Assembly (NCBI GenBank): GCA_947371645.1
Contig: CANBQJ010000104.1
Span: 1-12,088, forward strand
Source: Burkholderiales bacterium
GTDB taxonomy: Bacteria > Pseudomonadota > Gammaproteobacteria > Burkholderiales > Burkholderiaceae
Direction: 5' to 3'
DNA length: 12,088 nucleotides
The notes below the pieces were generated by a model that did not search any database, was not told the DNA's origin, and was given only the letters and a program-made list of their open reading frames with translations. Positions within the stretch are counted from its first letter, which is position 1. Each line of letters begins with the position of its first letter. This document shows, in pieces, positions 6,149 through 12,088 of the stretch. A program made the position numbers and the translations under genes.

Positions 6149-7642
6149 TCAAGCAGCCTTTTGCGAAGGCAGCTTGGACACCAGGCGCAGCGACACCGTC
6201 AGACCTTCCAGCTGGTAATGCGGGCGCAGGAAGAACTTGGAGCTGTAGTAACCGGGGTTGCCTGGGATCTCTTCGACCACCACCTCGGCTGCCGCCAGCG
6301 GGCGACGGGCCTTGGTGTCCTCGGACGAGTGGGCAGGGTCCCCATCCACGTAGTTCATGATCCAGTCCTGCAGCCAGCGCTGGACGTCGCCGCGCTCCTT
6401 GAACGAGCCGACCTTGTCGCGCACGATGCACTTGAGGTAGTGGGCGAAGCGGCAGGTGGCGAACAGGTAGGGCAGGCGGGCCGCCAGGTTGGCATTGGCC
6501 GAGGCGTCCGGGTCGTCGTACTCGGCAGGCTTTTGCAGCGACTGCGCACCGATGAAGGCCGCGAAGTCGGAGTTCTTCTTGTGCACCAGGGGCATGAAGC
6601 CGTTCTTGGCCAGCTCGGCTTCGCGGCGGTCGCTGATGGCGATCTCGGTGGGGCACTTCATGTCCACACCGCCGTCGTCGGTCGGGAAGGTGTGCGTGGG
6701 CAGGCCTTCCACCGCGCCGCCGGACTCGATGCCGCGGATGCGCGAGCACCAACCGTACTCCTTGAAGGAGCGGTTGATGTTCACGGCCATGGCGTAGGCC
6801 GAGTTGGCCCAGGTGTACTTGCTGTGGTCGGCACCAGCGGTGTCTTCTTCGAAGTTGAAGGCTTCCACCGGGTTGGTCTTGGCGCCGTAAGGCTGACGCG
6901 ACAGGAAGCGCGGCATGGCCAGGCCGATGTAGCGGGCGTCGTCAGACTCGCGCAGCGAGCGCCAGGCGGCGTACTCGGGCGTGGTGAAGATCTTGGTCAG
7001 GTCACGCGGGTTGGCCAGCTCCTGCCACGATTCCATCTGCATCAGGCCAGGGCCCGAAGCGGCGAGGAAGGGGCAGTGCGAAGCCGCGCTGACCTTGGCC
7101 ATTTCGGCCAGCCACTCGACATCGGGCGGCGTGTGGTCGAAGTAGTAGTCGCCCACCAGGCAGCCAAAGGGCTCGCCGCCGAACTGGCCGTACTCTTCTT
7201 CGTAGATCTTCTTGAACAGGGGGCTCTGGTCCCAGGCGGTGCCCTTGAACTTCTTCAAGGTCTTGCCCACATCTGCCTTGGAGATGTTGAACACGCGGAT
7301 CTTGAGCAGCTCGTCTGTTTCGGTGTTGTTGACGAGGTAGTGCAGGCCACGCCAGGCGCTCTCGAGTTGCTGGAACTCGGCGTGGTGCAGGATCTTGTTG
7401 ACCTGCTCGCTCATCTTGGCGTCGAGTGCGGCGATCATGGCCTCGATGGAGCCGATGACGTCGCTGCTGATCAGCGTGGTGTTGGACAGGGCCTGCTGGG
7501 CCAGGGTCAGCACCGCGGTTTCGACGGCGCTCTTGGAGCCTTCGTTCTGGGGCTTGAATTCCTTGTTCAGCAGCGAGGCGAAATCACCGCCTTCGTACTG
7601 CACGCCCTGGAGGGCGGCGCTGGCAGATTGGGCTTCGGACAT
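6149..7642 (-). CDS. tssC: T6SS contractile sheath large subunit TssC (VipB/EvpB/ImpC family), 497 aa
   Basis: TssC pairs with TssB to build the contractile sheath around the Hcp tube. Diagnostic segments include FASLLNKEFKP (residues 21-31), HHAEFQQLESAWRGLHYLV (86-104), GEPFGCLVGDYYFDH (156-170), MPRFLSRQPYG (243-253), a RIRGIESGG loop (301-309), HYLKCIVRDK (401-410) and the C-terminal RPHYQLEGLTVSLRLVSKLP (473-492). The 497-aa length is normal for the family. ATG 7642 has AAGGAG (7648-7653) 5 nt upstream. tssB ends 30 nt upstream, so the two sheath genes are surely cotranscribed. The presence of TagJ and a ClpV1-like partner places this sheath in the HsiB1/HsiC1-type class; that assignment is inference from gene content and similarity. 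Confidence 0.98.
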   Translation of the reverse strand: MSEAQSASAALQGVQYEGGDFASLLNKEFKPQNEGSKSAVETAVLTLAQQALSNTTLISSDVIGSIEAMIAALDAKMSEQVNKILHHAEFQQLESAWRGLHYLVNNTETDELLKIRVFNISKADVGKTLKKFKGTAWDQSPLFKKIYEEEYGQFGGEPFGCLVGDYYFDHTPPDVEWLAEMAKVSAASHCPFLAASGPGLMQMESWQELANPRDLTKIFTTPEYAAWRSLRESDDARYIGLAMPRFLSRQPYGAKTNPVEAFNFEEDTAGADHSKYTWANSAYAMAVNINRSFKEYGWCSRIRGIESGGAVEGLPTHTFPTDDGGVDMKCPTEIAISDRREAELAKNGFMPLVHKKNSDFAAFIGAQSLQKPAEYDDPDASANANLAARLPYLFATCRFAHYLKCIVRDKVGSFKERGDVQRWLQDWIMNYVDGDPAHSSEDTKARRPLAAAEVVVEEIPGNPGYYSSKFFLRPHYQLEGLTVSLRLVSKLPSQKAA

Positions 7643-7647
7643 GGGTT

Positions 7648-7653
7648 CTCCTT
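7648..7653 (-). promoter_or_regulatory. Strong Shine-Dalgarno of tssC
   Basis: AAGGAG on the minus strand lies 5 nt before ATG 7642. It is the longest Shine-Dalgarno match seen ahead of any sheath or tube gene here, consistent with high TssC production. Confidence 0.75.
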
Positions 7654-7672
7654 CAGATCGGGTACGCGGTGA

Positions 7673-8176
7673 TCACTGGCCGTCGGCGGGCTTCTTGGCC
7701 GAAGCCAGGGAAGCCAGCAGGGCATCGTCCTTGAGGACCTTGGCCAGCAGCTCTTCGGCGCCGGTCTTGCCGTCCATGTAGGTGATCAGGTTGGACAGCT
7801 GTTGACGGGCTTCGAGCAGCTGCTTGAGGCCGTCCACCTTGGCGGCGACGGCCGCAGGCGAGAAGTCGTCCATGTTCTCGAACGTCAGGTCGATGGCCAG
7901 GTTGCCTTCGCCGGTCAGGGTGTTGGGCACCTGGAAGGCCACGCGGGGCTTCATGGACTTCATGCGCGAGTCGAAGTTATCGACGTCGAACTCGAGGAAC
8001 TTGCGGTCGGCCACGGGCGCCAGGGGCTCCGAAGGCTTGCCCGACAGGTCAGACAGCACGCCCATCACGAAGGGCAGCTGCACCTTCTTTTCGGCGCCAT
8101 AGAGTTCCACGTCGTATTCGATCTGGACACGCGGGGCGCGGTTGCGGGCAATGAATTTCTGACTGCTGGTGGCCAT
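7673..8176 (-). CDS. tssB: T6SS contractile sheath small subunit TssB (VipA/EvpA/ImpB family), 167 aa
   Basis: TssB forms the sheath protomer with TssC. The sequence shows the family pattern: APRVQIEYDVELYGAEKKVQ (residues 14-33), LPFVMGVLSDLSG (34-46), RKFLEFDVDNFDSRMKSMKP (58-77), DLTFENMDDFSPAAV (96-110) and a C-terminal helical part with LLEARQQLSNLITYMDGKTG (120-139). The length is typical. ATG 8176 has AGGAG (8183-8187) with a 6-nt spacer. The N-terminal region is the segment that TagJ/HsiE1 binds in the P. aeruginosa H1 system; with tagJ in the same cluster, that contact is plausible here. tssA ends 67 nt upstream and tssC begins 30 nt downstream. Confidence 0.97.
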   Translation of the reverse strand: MATSSQKFIARNRAPRVQIEYDVELYGAEKKVQLPFVMGVLSDLSGKPSEPLAPVADRKFLEFDVDNFDSRMKSMKPRVAFQVPNTLTGEGNLAIDLTFENMDDFSPAAVAAKVDGLKQLLEARQQLSNLITYMDGKTGAEELLAKVLKDDALLASLASAKKPADGQ

Positions 8177-8243
8177 GCTTCGCTCCTGTTAGAGGGGTTC
8201 AAGGTTGATGTGATGACAGCGTGTGATCGGTTCAGTGATCTGC

Positions 8244-9266
8244 TCAGTACTGGTCGTTGGGGATGCCAGCCAGTTTGGTGACCTGGTCCACCCCGTCGGG
8301 CACCAGGTCTTTGATGATGTCGAGGAAGCTCATGTTGATCAGGCGCTGGGCGCGGCGGATGAGCAGGGGCGCCGGGTTGGAGGGCTCGTTGAGCTCGATC
8401 CATTGGCAGACCTTGTCCAGCGTGTTGATGGCGTCCTGGCGGCTGCGCAGTGCACCCACGCCGCCTTGCACCACGACACCACCGCCGCCACCTTCCGCGG
8501 CTTCGCCGCCTTCAGCGCCTTCGGCACCCGCCACCGCGCCACCACCCAGGGCCTGCTGGGCCGCGTCGCGCAGGGCCTGCAGCAGCAAGCGCAGGGGCCG
8601 GAACTCGGGGCCAGAGACCGTGGCCTTATCGGACACGATGGCGTCGATGGCCGCTGCGGTGTCGACCATGCCGGCCAGGGCCTGGCACAGGCCGTCGTCG
8701 TTGGCCTGGGCGTCTTGCAGGGCCTGCAGCACGCCGGGCGCGGGCACGAAGGTCTCACCTTCAGGCGGCTGGCCCTTGCCGAAGGCCAGTTCGATGTCGC
8801 GGCCGGTCACGCCGTTGCGTCCGCCGGTGCCGCCCTTGCGCAGGTCGGCGATGAAGTTGTCGCCATCGACCAAGGGGGCCAGCGCGTTGAGGCGCATGGT
8901 GGGGTCGTTGTCGTCGTCGGCGTCCAGCTTGGGGTGGACGTGGTCCCATTGCTGGGCCAGCAGGCCGTGGACCAGCTGCAAGCCTTCCGCCGCCGCCCTC
9001 AGGCCCTGCAGCCGGGTGCTGGCGCGCAGCAGGTGCACGGCCACGCGGATGTCGCGGGTGCGCCCGAAAAGTTCGCGCGACAGGGTCTGCATCTGCCGCC
9101 AGTCAGGGTCTTCACCGGGGATGATGGTGTCGCCAAATTGCTGCTCTGGTTTGCCCTTGGCGGCCTCTTCCAGAGCCAGGAACACGCTGTCGTATTCCAG
9201 GTCGGGGCCGCAAGGCTCGCCTTCGGAGACGGGGGCCAGCAGGGAGTCGACGTCGATCAGGGCCAT
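8244..9266 (-). CDS. tssA: T6SS assembly protein TssA (ImpA family), 340 aa
   Basis: TssA coordinates baseplate and tail-tube/sheath assembly. The N-terminal ImpA domain (about residues 1-130) shows LLAPVSEGEPCGPDLEYD (9-26), EDPDWRQMQTLSRELFGRTR (52-71), DIRVAVHLLRA (72-82) and QQWDHVHPKLDADDDNDPTM (105-124). A middle helical region follows. Residues 241-269 form a Gly/Ala/Glu low-complexity linker, and residues 270-340 are a conserved C-terminal domain (SRQDAINTLDKVCQWIELNE, then SFLDIIKDLVPDG). The length and order resemble the short, P. aeruginosa TssA1-type proteins rather than the longer TssA2 types with a different C-terminus. ATG 9266 (MALIDVDSLL) is the conserved start, and no nearer in-frame alternative exists upstream. 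It lacks a Shine-Dalgarno: the 14 bases before it are almost all C and A. This is the first gene of the visible cluster. Confidence 0.95.
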   Translation of the reverse strand: MALIDVDSLLAPVSEGEPCGPDLEYDSVFLALEEAAKGKPEQQFGDTIIPGEDPDWRQMQTLSRELFGRTRDIRVAVHLLRASTRLQGLRAAAEGLQLVHGLLAQQWDHVHPKLDADDDNDPTMRLNALAPLVDGDNFIADLRKGGTGGRNGVTGRDIELAFGKGQPPEGETFVPAPGVLQALQDAQANDDGLCQALAGMVDTAAAIDAIVSDKATVSGPEFRPLRLLLQALRDAAQQALGGGAVAGAEGAEGGEAAEGGGGGVVVQGGVGALRSRQDAINTLDKVCQWIELNEPSNPAPLLIRRAQRLINMSFLDIIKDLVPDGVDQVTKLAGIPNDQY

Positions 9267-9424
9267 GGTGGGGTGGGGGTACAGGCAGAAAACAGGCAGC
9301 AGGCGAAAGCTTGCGGGTGACTGTAAGGAGCGCCCCGGGTGGCATCACCTGCCCAAAGTCATATCCCCGGCCAGGCGGCAACAAACTAGGGGGTCTCCGG
9401 GCCGCCGGCGTCGCTTGCGGGCGG
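9267..9424 (-). promoter_or_regulatory. Probable promoter/leader region of the T6SS cluster
   Basis: This gap lies between the terminator of the upstream exoprotein gene and the tssA start, so the T6SS transcript most likely begins here. I see no convincing sigma-70 promoter. The best pair is TTGTTG (9379-9384) with TATGAC (9358-9363) at a 15-nt spacer, which is weak. I also found no good sigma-54 -24/-12 element. The proximal leader is C-rich and lacks a ribosome-binding site. The region call rests on position rather than on motifs. Confidence 0.4.
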
Positions 9425-9451
9425 AAAAAAGCCCCGCTTTGGAGCGGGGCT
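9425..9451 (-). terminator. Rho-independent terminator of the exoprotein gene
   Basis: On the minus strand, a perfect 9-bp stem (AGCCCCGCT at 9451-9443, AGCGGGGCT at 9438-9430) with loop CCAA is followed directly by TTTTT (9429-9425). It lies about 60 nt after the stop of the haemagglutinin-like gene. It should insulate the T6SS cluster from that gene. On the plus strand no T-tract follows, so the terminator acts on minus-strand transcription. Confidence 0.9.
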
Positions 9452-9473
9452 CTGGAATTGGGGCGCCGGGCGA

Positions 9474-9487
9474 GGCCCCGAAGGGCC
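9474..9487 (-). other. UUCG-tetraloop hairpin ahead of the terminator
   Basis: On the minus strand GGCCC-TTCG-GGGCC forms a 5-bp stem closing the stable C(UUCG)G tetraloop. It lies 24 nt after the exoprotein stop codon and 22 nt before the rho-independent terminator. It has no T-tract of its own. It may protect the 3' end of the message or assist termination. Confidence 0.55.
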
Positions 9488-9511
9488 GACGGCGGCGCGG
9501 GCTCGGCGGGT

Positions 9512-12088
9512 TCAGAAGGCCGAGCAGTTGCTGTCGCTGCGCACGCCCGAGCAGGAGCTGAGCTGGGCGGAGCGGCGCACCTGCAGCCATTGCTGCGACA
9601 GGGGGTCGGCGTCGAGGTCGACGGCCGCGTTGCCGCCGGTGTTGGCCGGCGTGCACACCTGAGGCCGGGTGAACTGGCCACGCACGTAGACGTCGGTGCG
9701 CAACTCGGCCAGGGTCTCGGTGGACTCGACCGACACGCGGGACGGCGTGACGACCTGCTCGGGCGAGGGGCCGACCGGGGTGACAGGGCCATCCGGGTTG
9801 GTCGTGGCGCTGATCGTCACGAAACGGTCGTTGGCCGCGTCGAAGGCCGTGACGGTGCCGGACGCCGACGGGGTGATCGCCCCGGCTGTGCGCACGGTGC
9901 GGCCACCGCTGATCAGCAGCCGGTCGATCCGGTTGCCCGTGTTGTTGAGGCTCACCGTCGACTGCGGGCCGGCCACGACGGTCACCGATTGCGCCACCAG
10001 CGGCCCCGTCTGGGTGACGTCGCCAGTGCTCACCAGGTTCAGGGTGCCCGCAGTGGCCGGTGCTTCGGCGGAGGGCTGGGCCAGCGCCGGGGTGGTGGCG
10101 ACCGGCAGCGTGATCACGCCGTCCTGGGTGCCCAGGCTGATGCCGCCAGCGCCTTCACCCTGGTTCTGCAAGGTGACCACGTTGGCGCCATTGAACACGT
10201 GGTCGGCCACGGTGATGCTGCCGATCTGGCCACTGGAGCCCACCACGATGTTCAGGCCCGAGCCCATGGTGCCGTTGAACAAGCCGGGGTCCACCACGAA
10301 GTTGGTCGGGAAGTTGGCGACGTCAGGCAGGGCGCCGATGTAGATCTGCGTGAGCGGGTCTTCCTTGATGCTCAGGTCGGTGCTGTTCACGCTCAGCGGG
10401 CGCACGTTGATGCGGCCCGTGGTGTTGAAGTTCGAACCCGTCAGGGTGATGGCGTTGGACGCCGTGGGGCCCGCCTTGGCGCCCAGCACCACGTCGGCGT
10501 TGGACACGGTGCCGCTGCCATCGTTGCCATACACCCGGATGCCGTAACCGGATTGCGTGGTGCCCGTGACGTTGCTCAGCGTGGTGCCGTGCACGTACAG
10601 GCCCGGGGCGGTGCTGTCAGCCGACTCGCCGACCACGGTGATGCGGGGCACGGCGCCAGAGGCGACGGGGGAGCCTGTGGAGACGTCCACAAAGCTCGCC
10701 TGGACGCCCACGGCATCCTTGTTGGCGCCGCCCACCGCGCGGCCGGTCATCTCGAAGCGGCCGGCGCCGCCCACGTAGACGGTCAGCCCCTGTGCGTTGA
10801 CGCCCGTGTGCGTGCCTTCCGTGGCGTCACCCTCGGAGGCGCCCCGCACCTCGATGCCGCCGGTGGCGTTCGCGCTGGTGTCCAGGGTGGTGGAGGTCAG
10901 GGTGACGCCCGTGGCCCCCTGGCTGCGGCCGACCACGCTGATGTCAGAGCCGTAAATTTCGGTGTTGTTGATGGTGATGCCGTCGTAATGCAACGTGCCT
11001 TCACTGGGCACGGAGGCCCCCGATGCCACCACCGAGACCTTGCCCGTGCCGGCGTCCAGCAAGACGTTGTCCATGACCACCGGGGTGCCCGTGGTGATCA
11101 GGGTGGTCTCCAGCTGGGTGCGCCCCTTGATGCGGATGTCACCGCCGTTGGTTTCGATGCTCACCGAAGCCAAGGAGGTGGTGCCCTGCGCATTGACGCG
11201 GCCTGGCGCCGAGGCCAGAACGGCTTGCGGCTGCAAGCCCACGAGGAAGAGGCTGCCACGGCCAACGTTGTCGGTGTCGGTGCTCAGGCTGACGCCCATC
11301 GGGCCTTTGGCAGAGATCTGGATGTCGGCGCCCGTGCCGACGCGGCCCAGGTAGATGTCGCCGGCCGAATCCACCTGCAGTTGCTGCGCACCGCTGTAGC
11401 TGCTGCTGATGCGGGTGCCGCTGAGCATCTCCACATAGGGTGCGTTGAAAGAGGCCAGGTGGTTGGCATCGGCGTAGGCGGCAAGCTGCACGTTGGCGCC
11501 GCTGCGGAGCCAGGTGTTGACGTCGGTGTCTTGCAGCGGCGAGGCGGCGGTGTCGGTGTTGGCCAGTGCGGCCGCGCTGCCCACCAGGATCTCGGGTGAG
11601 AAAAGGCGGATCCAGCCATGGCTGCCGGAGGCATTGCGCGCCGTCACGTCGATGGACGCCGGCGTGGGCGCCACGTCGACGTTGGTTTGCACCCGCGTCT
11701 GCACATAGGTGCCGCTGACCACGAAGCTGCCGCCGTTGCCGCCCTGCACGCCACCGCGGGCGTTGAAGGTGCCCTGCAAGGTGACGTCACTGGCGACCTG
11801 CGGGTTGGCCGCCACCAGGCTGGTGCCCGTGTACTTGCCCAGGCCGGTCGCGGGGTCGATGTCGACGTTGGCCGCGCCCAGGATGCGGATGTTGCCGCCG
11901 TCGCCCTTGACGGTGGCGTCTGCCGACAACAGGTGGTTGGCGCTGACGGAGATGAAGTTGCTGCTGTTGCCGTTGGCCACCACGGTGATCTGGCCGCCAC
12001 CCAGTGCGCCATCGGCCAGCAACTGGGCGGGGCTGTCGGTGCTGCTGTCCATGAGGGTCACCTCAGGGCCCGCAACCGTGATGTCACC
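9512..12088 (-). CDS. Filamentous-haemagglutinin-like large exoprotein, C-terminal 858 codons (runs off the right edge)
   Basis: The frame is open to the right edge, where it reads GDITVAGPEVTLMDSS, so internal GTG/ATG codons near 12061 and 12052 are not the true start. The protein is very rich in Gly, Thr, Val, Ser and Asn. It is built from short beta-strand motifs such as GDITVAG, GGNIRILGAANVDI, GGDIRIKG, DISVVGRSQG and LNLVSTGDVTQTG, typical of the right-handed beta-helix of FHA/two-partner-secretion exoproteins. Near the end, VSLNNTGNRIDRLLISGG and a Pro-rich spacer (about residues 763-783) lead to a non-repetitive tail holding the only cysteines (812, 846, 855). The last residues are SNCSAF. 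No TpsB transporter or N-terminal signal is in the window, so secretion by a two-partner system is inferred. The function may be adhesion or another surface role; a contact-dependent toxin tail is not evident. A terminator follows, so it is not obviously part of the T6SS operon. Confidence 0.8.
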   Translation of the reverse strand, partial: GDITVAGPEVTLMDSSTDSPAQLLADGALGGGQITVVANGNSSNFISVSANHLLSADATVKGDGGNIRILGAANVDIDPATGLGKYTGTSLVAANPQVASDVTLQGTFNARGGVQGGNGGSFVVSGTYVQTRVQTNVDVAPTPASIDVTARNASGSHGWIRLFSPEILVGSAAALANTDTAASPLQDTDVNTWLRSGANVQLAAYADANHLASFNAPYVEMLSGTRISSSYSGAQQLQVDSAGDIYLGRVGTGADIQISAKGPMGVSLSTDTDNVGRGSLFLVGLQPQAVLASAPGRVNAQGTTSLASVSIETNGGDIRIKGRTQLETTLITTGTPVVMDNVLLDAGTGKVSVVASGASVPSEGTLHYDGITINNTEIYGSDISVVGRSQGATGVTLTSTTLDTSANATGGIEVRGASEGDATEGTHTGVNAQGLTVYVGGAGRFEMTGRAVGGANKDAVGVQASFVDVSTGSPVASGAVPRITVVGESADSTAPGLYVHGTTLSNVTGTTQSGYGIRVYGNDGSGTVSNADVVLGAKAGPTASNAITLTGSNFNTTGRINVRPLSVNSTDLSIKEDPLTQIYIGALPDVANFPTNFVVDPGLFNGTMGSGLNIVVGSSGQIGSITVADHVFNGANVVTLQNQGEGAGGISLGTQDGVITLPVATTPALAQPSAEAPATAGTLNLVSTGDVTQTGPLVAQSVTVVAGPQSTVSLNNTGNRIDRLLISGGRTVRTAGAITPSASGTVTAFDAANDRFVTISATTNPDGPVTPVGPSPEQVVTPSRVSVESTETLAELRTDVYVRGQFTRPQVCTPANTGGNAAVDLDADPLSQQWLQVRRSAQLSSCSGVRSDSNCSAF
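10403..10945 (-). repeat. Degenerate tandem repeats (about 30-38 residues) in the exoprotein beta-helix
   Basis: Residues 382-562 of the visible protein contain successive units that begin with a beta-strand plus Gly: DISVVGRSQG, GIEVRGASEG, RFEMTGRAVG, RITVVGESAD, GIRVYGNDGS, then shorter AITLTGSN and RINVRP. Several units contain a second half of the form (G/A)-V/L-x-(V/L). Spacing between unit starts is roughly 30-38 residues and then shortens. The conservation is at protein level only; I see no long exact DNA repeat. This is expected for rungs of a beta-helix. Confidence 0.55.

Noticed and set aside
6002..7672. 556-codon plus-strand open frame opposite tssC
   Set aside because: It mirrors the tssC coding sequence in the antisense direction and shows no family motif. 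tssC is unmistakable.
8177..8243. GATCAC direct repeat in the gap between tssA and tssB
   Set aside because: Two 6-base copies only; short enough to occur by chance and with no flanking symmetry or known operator.
8223..9561. Plus-strand open frames of 365 and 434 codons opposite tssA
   Set aside because: Antisense shadows of a conserved gene; low-complexity translations without domains.
9311..11599. 762-codon plus-strand open frame, His/Ala/Gly/Asp-rich
   Set aside because: It is the complement of the exoprotein reading frame. The exoprotein frame shows beta-helix motifs, has a terminator after its stop and is open to the edge. The plus-strand frame has no domain and a composition typical of shadows.
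12050..12061. Start of the exoprotein gene at the GTG or ATG near the right edge
   Set aside because: The frame continues to the edge as GDITVAGPE, which is the same beta-helix style as downstream. There is no signal peptide or TPS domain here, so the gene is truncated by the window.

Overview
The window is one high-GC stretch in which every recognisable gene lies on the minus strand, so gene order reads from the right edge to the left. Protein similarity and the GC-rich codon use suggest a betaproteobacterium, most likely Burkholderiales (Comamonadaceae or a related family). This is a judgement from sequence style, not from a marker gene.

Region 1 (about 9512-12088) is the C-terminal 858 codons of a large filamentous-haemagglutinin-like exoprotein whose start lies beyond the right edge. 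It is Gly/Thr/Val/Asn-rich with degenerate beta-helix-type repeats, and its only three cysteines are in the last 47 residues. It is followed by a UUCG-capped hairpin and then a strong rho-independent terminator (9425-9451), so it is probably a separate transcription unit.

Region 2 (1-9266) is a type VI secretion system (T6SS) cluster, cut at the left edge. The order is tssA, tssB, tssC, hcp, a second hcp-like gene, tagJ, tssE, tssF, tssG, tssH/clpV. Apart from the second hcp-like gene, this is the order of the Pseudomonas aeruginosa HSI-I (H1-T6SS) cluster, where tagJ also lies between hcp and tssE. The spacing is tight from tagJ to tssG (8-nt gaps and a TGATG overlap). It is looser around the hcp genes, with a 189-nt gap holding a perfect hairpin after tssC.

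Together the genes encode the phage-tail-like half of a T6SS. TssB/TssC form the contractile sheath and Hcp the inner tube. TssE/F/G are baseplate (wedge) proteins, and TssA organises baseplate and tail assembly. ClpV recycles the contracted sheath, and TagJ is the accessory protein thought to link sheath and ClpV. The membrane complex (TssJ/L/M), TssK, VgrG, PAAR and effectors are not in the window and would be expected nearby.

The system is not new in kind. The points most worth a second look are the additional divergent hcp between hcp and tagJ, the hairpin between tssC and hcp, the C-terminal cysteine cluster of the exoprotein, and the apparent lack of a Shine-Dalgarno sequence before tssA. 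No tRNA, rRNA, CRISPR array, insertion sequence or integrase was seen, and no gene-free stretch exceeds 300 bases.
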